19,595 nucleotides of DNA from Candidatus Magasanikiibacteriota bacterium (GCA_003518365.1 DOYU01000008.1:1-19595), one strand, 5' to 3'. Shown: positions 7,402 through 16,315, counted from the first letter of the stretch. Notes: generated by a model from the sequence alone, not told the origin. Program-made: numbers and translations.

Positions 7402-7403
7402 TA

Positions 7404-7425
7404 TAAAAACACACTCGTAAGTGTG
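7404..7425 (-). terminator. Intrinsic terminator after the MacB/LolD-type ATPase gene
   Basis: CACACT (7410-7415) and AGTGTG (7420-7425) form a 6-bp stem with a 4-nt loop. On the minus strand it is followed by five T residues (7409-7405). It lies 26 bases past the ATPase stop codon and separates the adaptor-ATPase operon from the 83-aa gene. Confidence 0.75.
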
Positions 7426-7450
7426 CTTTCCTGGTGTAAAAATAAGACCG

Positions 7451-8167
7451 CTATTTTCGAATCAATCCATCTTTTGCAAAGCGTCGATGCGTCACTGGAA
7501 AATCTTTTTCTATCAATCCATCGCGAAGCAGCACCACACGCTTTGCATGATCCGCAGTATCTTGCTCGTGAGTAACCATAATAATGGTGTGACCTTTATC
7601 ATTGAGCGCCTGTAAAATTTCCATAATCTGTGTGCCGGTTTTGCTATCCAGATTGCCAGTCGGTTCATCTGCAAAAATTATTTCAGGATTGTTGACAATC
7701 GCCCGTGCGATTGCAACACGCTGTTTTTCTCCACCTGAAAGTTGATTGGACGTATTGGATACTCGGTGCATCAAATCCACAGATGCGATGGCTTCATTTA
7801 CTTCTTTTTCTCCTCGCGTTTTTTTTGAATATAAAAGTGGCAGAGCAACATTCTCATACACCGACGTGCGGGGAAGCAAATTGAATGCTTGAAACACGAA
7901 TCCTATTTTTTCATTCCGCATGCTGGCAAGTTTATCTGATGCCAGCGTGGATACGTCCGTGCCTTCAAACAAATATTCCCCTTCAGTCAAATTATCAAGA
8001 AAACTTAAAATGTGCATGAGCGTCGATTTTCCAGAACCACTCGGTCCCATGATCGCCACAAAATCACCTTTTTCAATGGTGAGATCAATGCCATGCAACA
8101 CTGGTGTCTCAATGTCGCCAGTCACATATGTCTTTTGAAGATTATTTATCTGTATCAGCGCAGACAT
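7451..8167 (-). CDS. ABC transporter ATP-binding protein (MacB/LolD family)
   Basis: The protein has 238 residues and a complete nucleotide-binding domain. Walker A is GPSGSGKST (41-49), the Q-loop is Q93 in FVFQAFNLLPR, the signature is LSGGEKQRVAIARA (143-156), Walker B is IIFADEPTGNLD (163-174), and the H-loop is H200. The FNLLPRTSVYENVALPLLYS segment is typical of the LolD/MacB/FtsE group. Its start is 8 bases from the adaptor's stop, so the two are co-transcribed. Its partner permeases are the two FtsX-type proteins encoded at 6992-4526, now separated by an unrelated small gene. Only a poor ribosome-binding site is visible. Confidence 0.94.
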   Translation of the reverse strand: MSALIQINNLQKTYVTGDIETPVLHGIDLTIEKGDFVAIMGPSGSGKSTLMHILSFLDNLTEGEYLFEGTDVSTLASDKLASMRNEKIGFVFQAFNLLPRTSVYENVALPLLYSKKTRGEKEVNEAIASVDLMHRVSNTSNQLSGGEKQRVAIARAIVNNPEIIFADEPTGNLDSKTGTQIMEILQALNDKGHTIIMVTHEQDTADHAKRVVLLRDGLIEKDFPVTHRRFAKDGLIRK

Positions 8168-8175
8168 ACACGAAC

Positions 8176-10005
8176 CTAAACTTCTTTCAAAAACGTCACA
8201 ATTTCTTCTCCTTCTTCAACGCCTGAGACAATTTCTACAAGTCCATCGTCGCCAGACAATCCTGTCTCGACATCACGCTCTTCAAAGATGCCTTTTTCTG
8301 TATCAGTCACCACACGGACGATCTTTTTTCCGTCTTGTGTAAGCACGGCTCTGCGTGGGACAACCAGCACATTTTCTTTCCTGTCAGTGAGAATATCTAC
8401 ATTGGCAGTCATGCCAGAACGGATCTCATAGGCATCAGCTTCGCCATCAAACAAAATAGTGATGTTGTAATACACAACACCGGAAATTTCTGTTTGCGCT
8501 GGCTCAATGTCAACCACGCTTCCTTCAAAAAACACATCATCACCATACGCATCAAGCGTAATTCGCACCGTATCTTCCACAGATACCTTTGAAATATCTG
8601 CTTCAGAAATATCTACTTTAATGGAAAAGCCATCAGAGATAATACCCAGTACATCTTGATTTGCAACCACATTTTCGCCCACCTTTACATCAAGCGTACT
8701 CACAACACCATCGGCAAGAGCGACCAATTCCGTCTTTGCCAGATCATCTCTTGCTGCAGCAAGCAACGCTGATTGACGCGCAACATCGGCTCTGAGCGAT
8801 GCAACATCCACATTTCGTGGCGGTGCAACCACATCATCATAGCTTGCTTTTGCTTGGAGAAGATTAGCTTCTTGTGCCGTCACTTGTGCAGCAGCAACAG
8901 CAATGTCTGCCATCGCTTGTTTCTTTGCCTGCTCCAAATCGGAGAGAGCTTTATCATACGCAATCTGGTAAGAGGTCAATGAGGTCCGCGCGGCTGCAAT
9001 AGCTTGAACACTATTCGTAAGAGTTGAGGCACTTGTATCGATATAGCCTTGCACAGTGGTAACACCAGACTTCAGTGCATCAAGCTCGGTCTGAGAAAGA
9101 TCACCAATAGGTCTCGTGGCATTGAGTGTTTGCTGCACATGAAGGAGCAACGTCTGCATACGAGATATAGCCTCAGCCACAGTCATGTGCGTAGCATCGA
9201 CAGCGTCATGTGGACTAAGCGTGCTTAAAGAAACCACGCCGGCTTGCGCAGCAGACAAACTTGATTTTGCTTGGTAATACGAATTTTTTGCTTGATTCAA
9301 TGTCGACGAATCAACGACACCCAGCACATCTTCAAAATCATCATTAGCAAATTCATTGTCAAGCCCCAAAATATTATCAGCCTCAGTAAGCGCATTTCCC
9401 AAATTTGTAACAGCAGATTTGAGCGTATTGACGAGATCGGCATACGCATCATTGACAAGATCACTCTCTTCGCCATCGACCACAAACTGCAAATTATTTT
9501 TTGCAGTATCAACTGCTTTTTCCGCAGTCGAGATTGTTGCGGATGTCTGTGCTTCTACTTTTGATACATTTGCCTCGGCTTGTACCAATGCTGCTTCTTC
9601 CTGGGCAACAGCTGCCTCGGCCTTCAGTTTTCCTTCATCACTTGGGCCGGCAAGTTCAAGATTGAGTCGTGCTTGAGCTGACGATAGCGCAGCAGCAGCT
9701 TCATTATACCTTGCACGTTGTTGTGCATTCGCAATGCGAGCAATAACATCAGTCGACGTCACAGTGTCACCCACTGTTTTTAAAATTTCAACAACCTTTC
9801 CACTCATTTCCCATCCATAGGTGAGTTCGAGTGATGCTTCCACAGATCCTGTTTCACTCACTATCTGCGACAAATCACGTCGTTCTACGGCTTGACTTGA
9901 AAATTCAGGAACCGGCTCTTTTCGAGACGTGGCAAATACAATACCACCAAGCAGGACAACAACGGCAAGGGTAATAAGTACCCATTTCTTTTTGAAGAAT
10001 TTCAT
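8176..10005 (-). CDS. HlyD/MacA-family periplasmic adaptor with very long helical hairpin
   Basis: This 609-residue protein is far longer than MacA (about 370). TM anchor at 8-26. A biotinyl-lipoyl half-motif follows (SGKVVEILKTVGDTVTSTDVIARI, about 68-91 in two parts). The alpha-helical hairpin spans about 95-425. The second lipoyl half is around GVVSTLDVKVGENV (433-446), then come beta-barrel and membrane-proximal domains (about 460-609; RSGMTANVDI at 529-538 and VLVVPRRAVL at 546-555). Inside the hairpin are AYADLV (187-192) and ILGLDNEFANDDFEDVLGV (212-230), which recur in the RND adaptor (16306-14537). It is expected to couple the ABC ATPase and permeases to extracellular release. TATAAT ends 8 nt before the ATG; there is no Shine-Dalgarno. 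Confidence 0.9.
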   Translation of the reverse strand: MKFFKKKWVLITLAVVVLLGGIVFATSRKEPVPEFSSQAVERRDLSQIVSETGSVEASLELTYGWEMSGKVVEILKTVGDTVTSTDVIARIANAQQRARYNEAAAALSSAQARLNLELAGPSDEGKLKAEAAVAQEEAALVQAEANVSKVEAQTSATISTAEKAVDTAKNNLQFVVDGEESDLVNDAYADLVNTLKSAVTNLGNALTEADNILGLDNEFANDDFEDVLGVVDSSTLNQAKNSYYQAKSSLSAAQAGVVSLSTLSPHDAVDATHMTVAEAISRMQTLLLHVQQTLNATRPIGDLSQTELDALKSGVTTVQGYIDTSASTLTNSVQAIAAARTSLTSYQIAYDKALSDLEQAKKQAMADIAVAAAQVTAQEANLLQAKASYDDVVAPPRNVDVASLRADVARQSALLAAARDDLAKTELVALADGVVSTLDVKVGENVVANQDVLGIISDGFSIKVDISEADISKVSVEDTVRITLDAYGDDVFFEGSVVDIEPAQTEISGVVYYNITILFDGEADAYEIRSGMTANVDILTDRKENVLVVPRRAVLTQDGKKIVRVVTDTEKGIFEERDVETGLSGDDGLVEIVSGVEEGEEIVTFLKEV

Positions 10006-10013
10006 ACATGTAT

Positions 10014-10019
10014 ATTATA
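10014..10019 (-). promoter_or_regulatory. Consensus TATAAT directly before the adaptor start codon
   Basis: On the minus strand TATAAT ends 8 nt before the ATG at 10005. This is an exact -10 consensus, and the start point would fall at or next to the A of the ATG, implying a leaderless mRNA. No convincing -35 is present; a T tract lies in that region. Confidence 0.55.
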
Positions 10020-10090
10020 GCGCGTTTTAAGGTAAAAAAAAAGACCGCACGAGTGTATATCTTGTGTACTGCTACTCATTAAAGCAACAT

Positions 10091-11293
10091 TTATTCTTGT
10101 TCAAAAAATGCTCGATACGCATTTTTTTGTTCATCAAAAGCTGCACGCCATTCATCTGGAATAGGATCCCCTGCTGGCAATTCTACATTGAGTGGATTTA
10201 CTTTTGTACCATTTTTTACCATTTCATAATGGAGATGTGGCCCTGTGGACCATCCTGTTGAACCAACGTACCCTATTATTTGTCCTTGTTCTACTCGATC
10301 CCCCGCGCTCACAGCATAGCGTGACAGATGCGCATACTGCGTGACCCACGTATCATTGTGGTGAATAGAAATAAAATTTCCATAGCCACCTGTATATCGC
10401 GCCGTCGTCACCACACCGTCACCGGTTGACAATATAGCAGTACCCATTGGCGCAGCATAATCAATCGCCAAGTGCGGCGCTGTACTTTGTGTCACAGGAT
10501 GAAATCGCGCATTAGAGTAGCCAGAACTGATGCGAGAATACGCAAGTGGCGCTTTGAGAAATGGCTTTTGGAGCGAGGTCCCGTCATTCGCATAGTACCC
10601 AATGCCACCGTCAGGATCAACAAATCGTACGGCAGTATATTCCTTCCCTCGATTGACAAATCGTGCCGCAAGAATATCTCCGGCTGGTGCAGCCGCCCCG
10701 TCCCGCGTTCGTTTTTCATAGAGCAAATCAAACGAATCACCAGGCTGAATCACAGTAGCAAAATCAATTTCCCATGCAAAGACATCGGCAAGTGCGAGGA
10801 TTGTTCGATCTTCAAGACCAGCCTTGTTTCCATCTACAAATAGGGATGCTTCTATTGTGCCATGTACATGTTCTTCAGTAACATCGTATGCAATATCTTG
10901 CTTTGTTACCACAAAATCTCCTGCGTCATTTTTGGTAATGACGGCCTGTTCTTCTGAATTGATATCATACACAATGGCATCAAATAACCCATCCTTTTTT
11001 TTCATTACAAACTTCTTACCAAGAACAATCTGTGTAAAATCATACATGCCTTCTCCTGCATCCAAGACTTTTTGCATGTCCTCATAATCATATCCCATTC
11101 TCTCCATGATCACGGCAAACGTGTCTCCTTCTTCTATAACAAAAGACTCTGTCGTATATACAGGAAGTGGTTCTACAAACATTTCCTCAACAACAGGCTG
11201 TTCTGATATATGTTCTTCCCTTCCATACCATTGCCCAAACAATATGCCACAGGCAATTGCCAAAAGAAATATCACGATAGTTCTTTTTCTCAT
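10091..11293 (-). CDS. M23-family peptidoglycan metallopeptidase (MepM/NlpD-like)
   Basis: The protein has 400 residues from MRKRTIVIFLLA. The open frame reaches 11350 but crosses a terminator, so I use 11293. TM anchor or signal at about 4-21. An OapA/LysM-like segment (about 48-130, FVIEEGDTFAVIMERMG) is followed by a linker domain. The LytM/M23 domain is at about 255-372. Zn ligands are His265 in NARFHP, Asp278 in PHLAIDYA and His355 in GPHLHYE; catalytic histidines are probably His322 (YAHLSRY) and His353. It is expected to cut peptide cross-bridges in the wall outside the membrane. It is a monocistronic gene between two efflux operons, and wall remodelling may aid assembly of the large exporters (inference). 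Confidence 0.93.
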   Translation of the reverse strand: MRKRTIVIFLLAIACGILFGQWYGREEHISEQPVVEEMFVEPLPVYTTESFVIEEGDTFAVIMERMGYDYEDMQKVLDAGEGMYDFTQIVLGKKFVMKKKDGLFDAIVYDINSEEQAVITKNDAGDFVVTKQDIAYDVTEEHVHGTIEASLFVDGNKAGLEDRTILALADVFAWEIDFATVIQPGDSFDLLYEKRTRDGAAAPAGDILAARFVNRGKEYTAVRFVDPDGGIGYYANDGTSLQKPFLKAPLAYSRISSGYSNARFHPVTQSTAPHLAIDYAAPMGTAILSTGDGVVTTARYTGGYGNFISIHHNDTWVTQYAHLSRYAVSAGDRVEQGQIIGYVGSTGWSTGPHLHYEMVKNGTKVNPLNVELPAGDPIPDEWRAAFDEQKNAYRAFFEQE

Positions 11294-11298
11294 AACAC

Positions 11299-11304
11299 AA
11301 TATA
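11299..11304 (-). promoter_or_regulatory. -10-like hexamer before the M23 peptidase start
   Basis: TATATT on the minus strand ends 5 nt before the ATG at 11293. An overlapping TTTATA at 11306-11301 would give 7 nt. The only space for a promoter is the 34 bases after the terminator at 11328, so any -35 must overlap the terminator's T tail. Confidence 0.35.
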
Positions 11305-11325
11305 AAAGTGCTCTATATCCTACAG

Positions 11326-11364
11326 AAAAAAAAGACAGTCTGCAACCCACAGACTGTCTTTTTT
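11326..11364 (-). terminator. Strong, symmetrical intrinsic terminator of the tetR-adaptor-RND operon
   Basis: AAAAAAGACAGTCTG (11328-11342) and its exact complement (11350-11364) make a 15-bp stem with a 7-nt loop. It lies 14 bases after the RND stop codon. T runs flank it on both strands, so it can act in both directions. Confidence 0.9.
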
Positions 11365-11378
11365 ACAATCAGATACTG

Positions 11379-14300
11379 TTACCGTTCAGGGACTCCATCT
11401 AATTCCTTTTCTCCAAAACGTTGATAAAGTAAGGGAACCATAAACAGCGTCAATGCAGTAGAAAAGAGAAGCCCAAACACAATAGAATATCCAAGTGGAC
11501 CCCACGATGGATTGGTAATAGCGAGTGGCAAAATACCTGCAACGGTGGTCATCGTGGTAAGCAGAATAGGCTGAAGACGACTTGTCGCTGCTTCCCTAAT
11601 CGCATCATCAATAGTCATGGCATTACTCAATCTATTTTCATTGATACGATCTATAAGAATAATACCATTGTTCACCACAATTCCGGCAAGTGCCACAACT
11701 CCAATAAATGCTGGGAAACTCAAAGGTTGTCCCACCAATACAAGTCCAGGAAATACCCCAATCAAAGACAATGGAATACTCGACATCACAAAAAATGGTT
11801 GTCGATACGAACGAAACTGCCATACCAAAAGACCCGCAATCATGAACATACCCAGAAACATTGCTTTAAACATATCAGAAAATGATTTGTTGATACTTTC
11901 ACTTTCTCCTCCATACGAAAAGGTATACCCTTCTGGCAATACGATCTTCTGATCCACTTGCTTTTGAAACGCAGAAACAATTTGTTGTGCTTGATAGCCA
12001 TCTTCTACCAATGACGTCACGGTCACCAGACGATCACCATCTTCATGATTGATGACAGGTCTACTCACACCCAAATCGGTATCAAGAAAAGATGAAAGTG
12101 GAATCTCGCCTCGTGGTGTCGCCAGAGTCAGCGCGGTGATTTCATCAATATCTACTATATCTATCTGAGACAAACTTTTTTCTGAATCTGAAAGAGAAAG
12201 ATCATACTTCACCACAACATCTATATCATTTCCATGTTCTTTCAAAACCGTTACCGTATTTCCCGTGACCGCATTTCGAAGAAGTGACGCTACCTCAGCA
12301 GTACTGATCCCATAAAACTGTGCTTTTGCACGATCGATACTCAGCACAAATTCACCATTACTTTCCTTTGTAGACAATGCAACACTCCGAGTACCAGGAA
12401 TTGTTTCAAGAAATGATTTTACATCAGACGCAATCGATTCAAGTGTGGTGAGATCCTCACCATTTATATGGATGTTCACTGGGGCGCCCTGATCTGGTCC
12501 AGATGCTTGTTGTGCAACTGTCACAATGGCACCATCAACAGAATGAAATGTTTTTTGATACGCATCAATAATATGAACACTGGATTCATCCCTATCCTTT
12601 TTCAAATTGATAGTAAAACTTGCCAAATGATGATTGGTACTTCCACCACCGGAGACAACACTTCCTCCATTGCTTCCAGTGCCTACATTGGTAACAAAAG
12701 ATGCAATACGCGTATCTCCAAGCAACACATCTTCTATCTGTTTTGCAAGCACATCAGTTTCATGAAGTGGTGTACCGATAGGTGCTTCCAGATCTAGAGT
12801 AAAGACATCAGCATCTTCGGCAGGAAACATGTTTACTTTGAGTACACCAAACATTGGCAACATTAGACTGACTACAAATAATACAATCATGATCAAGAAA
12901 AATCGTGTCCGCTTTCGTGTGTTGCTCAAAAATCCTCTGAGCACTCGTCCATACAATGTATAACTACGGGTAATGAATCTGTCCGTAAATCGTTGTTTTT
13001 TTGCATCATCCTTTCCCGATGTTGCTGTTCGCAAAAAACGAGCTCCAAGCGTTGTAATAATTCCAAGGGCAACGATGATAGAAGAAATCAACACAATGGT
13101 AACAGTTACCGGTATACTCTTGATAAATTTACCAATAATTCCTGATGTCAACATCATTGGTAAAAAGACAAAAATAGTAGTAAGTGTTCCAGAGATAAGC
13201 GGTGCTTGAAATTCTCGAATCGTCGCGATAGCAGCATCTTTTGGGGTATATCCTTTTTGAAGATAGCCATGCATGCCTTCCGTAACCACGATGGCCCCGT
13301 CGACAAGAATACCTAAAGCAAGAATAAGAGAAAAAAGAGTCAAGAAATTAATTGTGTAGCCGATTTGCCCCAACACGATAAATGTCATGAGAAACGTAAG
13401 TGGTACCGCAATACTGGCAAGCAAGGCTTCACGCCATCCCAAAAAAATAAACAAAAGCAATACAATAATCAACATCGTTTCTGCTCCATTCATCAACAAG
13501 TTATTGAGATCTGTTCGAATAAGTTCTGCATCATTTGTGACGATTTCTACGTGTACATTTTCTGGATATAGACCACCTTCAGCATCTACGATATGTGCGC
13601 TTACGGTATCAGCAAGATTGAGAATATTACCACCACTGACTTTGTATACGTGCAACGATATGGAAGGAGCAGGCTCACTTCCTGCTATGCTCAATCGTGC
13701 AAGTGTGCCAGTATCAACAGCACCATCAATCACACGTGACACATCTCCCACAGTAATGACAGTACCATCAATAGCGACTATCGGTGTCGCAGTGATTTCA
13801 TCAGCAGTAAAAATTTCTCCAGCAAATTTGACACTATAGACAGAACCCGCTGTTTCTATAGATCCGACAGGGACATTCACATTTGCCTGACGAATAGCAT
13901 TGATCACTCCATTGAGTGTCAATCCAAATTGTTCCAGCTTTGCTTGTTCTACCAGCACGCGAACTTCTCTCTCTGGCGATCCGACAATATTCACTTGTGA
14001 AACACCCGGAATAGATTCAATATCTTGTTCCAGATCTTCTGCAAACCCTTTCAGCTCTGTCGGGGTATACGGTCCACTCATGGACAACTGCATAATAGGA
14101 ACGTCAGAAAAACTTATTTTTGTTACTTGCGGTGTCTCGGCATCACTTGGCAAATCAAACAACGCAGCATCTACCTGAGTCCGTAAGTCGGTCATGGATT
14201 CAAGAGAGTCAGCATTCACATCAAAATTTACCACAATCGAAGACATGCCTTGTTGTGAGACCGATGTGAAAGATTCAAGTTTTGTCAGACTATTGATTTT

Positions 14301-14534
14301 GTCTTCAATTGGTTTTGTCACGAGTTCTTCCACATCACTAGCACTTGCCCCAGGAAATGGTGTTGTGACAATAGCTATAGGAAAATCTATTTCAGGACTC
14401 GATTCTTTTGGCATTTGGTTTATCGCCAAAAATCCAAGAAGCACAACACCGACAACAAAAATAAGGGTCAATCTATAATGATGAATGAACGATTCCCAAA
14501 TCGTTTTCTTTTTGTGTTCGTGTAACGTCACCAT
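11379..14534 (-). CDS. RND efflux transporter permease (AcrB/HAE1 superfamily)
   Basis: This 1051-residue full-length pump has TM1 at about 21-38, a first periplasmic-type loop (about 40-345), TM2-6 (about 352-497), TM7 (about 545-562), a second loop (about 565-885) and TM8-12 (about 890-1037). Family motifs include FPGASASDVEE (60-70) in the porter domain. In TM4 the usual Asp-Asp pair is Asp412-Gly413 (LGILVDGAIVV), and the TM10 lysine position is Asn955 (GIVVNNGIILID). These differ from AcrB D407/D408/K940. It works with the adaptor encoded 2 bases upstream. Drugs, lipids or peptides are possible substrates. No outer-membrane factor is encoded nearby. Confidence 0.95.
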   Translation of the reverse strand: MVTLHEHKKKTIWESFIHHYRLTLIFVVGVVLLGFLAINQMPKESSPEIDFPIAIVTTPFPGASASDVEELVTKPIEDKINSLTKLESFTSVSQQGMSSIVVNFDVNADSLESMTDLRTQVDAALFDLPSDAETPQVTKISFSDVPIMQLSMSGPYTPTELKGFAEDLEQDIESIPGVSQVNIVGSPEREVRVLVEQAKLEQFGLTLNGVINAIRQANVNVPVGSIETAGSVYSVKFAGEIFTADEITATPIVAIDGTVITVGDVSRVIDGAVDTGTLARLSIAGSEPAPSISLHVYKVSGGNILNLADTVSAHIVDAEGGLYPENVHVEIVTNDAELIRTDLNNLLMNGAETMLIIVLLLFIFLGWREALLASIAVPLTFLMTFIVLGQIGYTINFLTLFSLILALGILVDGAIVVTEGMHGYLQKGYTPKDAAIATIREFQAPLISGTLTTIFVFLPMMLTSGIIGKFIKSIPVTVTIVLISSIIVALGIITTLGARFLRTATSGKDDAKKQRFTDRFITRSYTLYGRVLRGFLSNTRKRTRFFLIMIVLFVVSLMLPMFGVLKVNMFPAEDADVFTLDLEAPIGTPLHETDVLAKQIEDVLLGDTRIASFVTNVGTGSNGGSVVSGGGSTNHHLASFTINLKKDRDESSVHIIDAYQKTFHSVDGAIVTVAQQASGPDQGAPVNIHINGEDLTTLESIASDVKSFLETIPGTRSVALSTKESNGEFVLSIDRAKAQFYGISTAEVASLLRNAVTGNTVTVLKEHGNDIDVVVKYDLSLSDSEKSLSQIDIVDIDEITALTLATPRGEIPLSSFLDTDLGVSRPVINHEDGDRLVTVTSLVEDGYQAQQIVSAFQKQVDQKIVLPEGYTFSYGGESESINKSFSDMFKAMFLGMFMIAGLLVWQFRSYRQPFFVMSSIPLSLIGVFPGLVLVGQPLSFPAFIGVVALAGIVVNNGIILIDRINENRLSNAMTIDDAIREAATSRLQPILLTTMTTVAGILPLAITNPSWGPLGYSIVFGLLFSTALTLFMVPLLYQRFGEKELDGVPER

Positions 14535-14536
14535 AG

Positions 14537-16306
14537 TTATTCAAGGATAGAAACCGCATCTCCCTCTTCAATGCCACGAACAGATGACACAATCGCATCA
14601 TATCCATCAATACCTGAAAGAATTTCTATCTTGTCTCCAATGAGATTTCCCGTTTCAATAGAAACTGAAACAGTGTGACCATCTTCGACCACGAAAACAC
14701 TATGACTTTGTGCCGTGATTTTTACCGCACTAAGAGGAACCAACAACGCAGCAGATGCCGTTTCTTCTGCAGTTGCGAGCATCTGTATATTCACAAACTG
14801 TCCCACCACAAATTGGCTTTCTTCGGTGTCATCAATAGAGACAACAACTTCTACTTTTTTTGTATTCGTATTAATACTTGGTGCAATGCGTAAGATATGA
14901 CCAACAGGTTTCCCTTCTACCAGGACATCACCGCCAACGCTGAGTGATAACAGTGCCTCAGCTAGAACATACGCTGCTACTTGAAGACCTTTTGTATTTA
15001 CGACATCAGCAACAACAACACCATTGGAAACAATTTCTCCTTGTTTTACGGCGATATTGGCAATTTTACCAGAAATTGGCGACCGAACAGCAGCCTTTGC
15101 AAGCTCTGCACTCACGCCAGCCATCGCACCACGCGCTCGCTTAATATTGGCGTCTTGTGATGCAAGTGTGGCTTCGAGTTGTTTGAGTCCAGCTTCTGAT
15201 GCTGCAATGTCAGCCGTTGCTTTTGCCTTTGCATCAGAGAGATTTTGCACAGCAGTATCGTATGCAATTTGCTGTGATGTAAATGACTGTTTTGCGGTGC
15301 TAATTGCTTGTACTGCATTAGTAAGTGCAGATTGTTGAGTCGTGACCTCCGTTCGTCCTGCATTGACTGAAGTAATAAGTGATGTCAACGTTGTCTGCGT
15401 CAGACCACCAATAGGAGGTGTGTTATCAAGCACAGTGGTCAACGATGAAAAGAGCGTTGCATAGTTGCTCAGAATTGATTTTCCAATTTGTGAAGCAGTA
15501 TCTATTACTGCTTGTGACTGTGCACTCGAAATGGTATTCATTTCTATGCCAAATGATATTTTTGCCTGTTGGGCAAGTTGATATTGTTGTTCAGCGTTTG
15601 CAAAGGACCCTGGGCGTAATACTCCGAGTACATCTTCATAACTATCATTTGAAAATTGGTTATCAATGCCAAGAATACTATCTGCAACAACCAGAAGATC
15701 TACGGTGGTATTCTCTACCCCTCTCAACGTTTCGACAAGATCTGCGTATGCATTATCGACGATTACATTAGATCCCGTGTCTACAATGTGTTGCAAATTA
15801 TTTTCTGCAGTTCTGAGTGCGGCTTCTGCTGAAGTAATGCTACTTTGTGCATTTATTTTCAATTTGTCATGATTTGCATACGCAGCATCGATCTGCGCAA
15901 GAAGAGATGTTTTTGATGCAAGGGCGTTTTCATAGTCTGCTTGTGTCTGCGTATATTGCGCAGCGCGATCATTTGCTTTGAATTGCACGAGCAGTTGTCC
16001 AGCTTTTACGGTATCCCCTATTCCAACGTAGACACGTGACACGGTCCCAAACACTTCACTACTAAGCGTCACTTGCTCGAGAGATTCTACTTCTCCCGAA
16101 GCTACAGCCACGACCTGATTCTCTTGGATTTCAGAAAGAGAGATCAAGGATACAGGTTTTGCCGTACCGGCTTGTTCTGAAACAATATCTGCATCCGATT
16201 GTTTTGCAAAAACAGCAATGCCGCCGAGGAGGACGACGATACCAATACTAAGCAAGGTATGTTTTTTTATCCAAGAGATGATTCTGTATTCTTTTTTGAA
16301 CATCAT
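14537..16306 (-). CDS. RND-associated membrane fusion protein (HlyD/AcrA-like) with long helical hairpin
   Basis: The protein has 589 residues against about 380-400 for AcrA. TM anchor at about 18-34, then a lipoyl half (GTVSRVYVGIGDTVKAGQLL, 87-106), a helical hairpin (about 112-405), a second lipoyl half (SGKIANIAVKQGEIV, 412-426), and barrel plus membrane-proximal domains to the C-terminus (LLVPLSAVKI, 521-530). The hairpin carries NAYADLV (185-191) and ILGIDNQFSNDSYEDVLGV (211-229), matching the MacA-like adaptor almost residue for residue in position. It lies 9 bases after the tetR stop and 2 bases before the RND start. ATGATG gives two possible starts (16306, 16303). CATAAT, overlapping the tetR stop, ends 8 nt before the first ATG. 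Confidence 0.92.
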   Translation of the reverse strand: MMFKKEYRIISWIKKHTLLSIGIVVLLGGIAVFAKQSDADIVSEQAGTAKPVSLISLSEIQENQVVAVASGEVESLEQVTLSSEVFGTVSRVYVGIGDTVKAGQLLVQFKANDRAAQYTQTQADYENALASKTSLLAQIDAAYANHDKLKINAQSSITSAEAALRTAENNLQHIVDTGSNVIVDNAYADLVETLRGVENTTVDLLVVADSILGIDNQFSNDSYEDVLGVLRPGSFANAEQQYQLAQQAKISFGIEMNTISSAQSQAVIDTASQIGKSILSNYATLFSSLTTVLDNTPPIGGLTQTTLTSLITSVNAGRTEVTTQQSALTNAVQAISTAKQSFTSQQIAYDTAVQNLSDAKAKATADIAASEAGLKQLEATLASQDANIKRARGAMAGVSAELAKAAVRSPISGKIANIAVKQGEIVSNGVVVADVVNTKGLQVAAYVLAEALLSLSVGGDVLVEGKPVGHILRIAPSINTNTKKVEVVVSIDDTEESQFVVGQFVNIQMLATAEETASAALLVPLSAVKITAQSHSVFVVEDGHTVSVSIETGNLIGDKIEILSGIDGYDAIVSSVRGIEEGDAVSILE

Positions 16307-16315
16307 ATATGTGTA

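Noticed and set aside
10032..10090. Possible terminator after the M23 peptidase gene
   Set aside because: There is a good T tract on the minus strand (10042-10034) but I could not find a stable stem in front of it.
11294..11350. N-terminal extension of the M23 peptidase to 11350
   Set aside because: It would be translated from inside a strong terminator; MRKRTIVIFLLA at 11293 is a normal membrane-anchor start.
11379..11387. Partial copy of the TetR operator (TTACCGTTC) at the RND stop codon, and a similar string at 7097-7105
   Set aside because: Only one half-site is present in each case and both lie in coding sequence; chance matches are likely.
13387..13839. 150-codon plus-strand ORF inside the RND gene
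   Set aside because: It is a shadow of a long, well-conserved coding frame; its translation is Ser/Thr-rich and matches no family.
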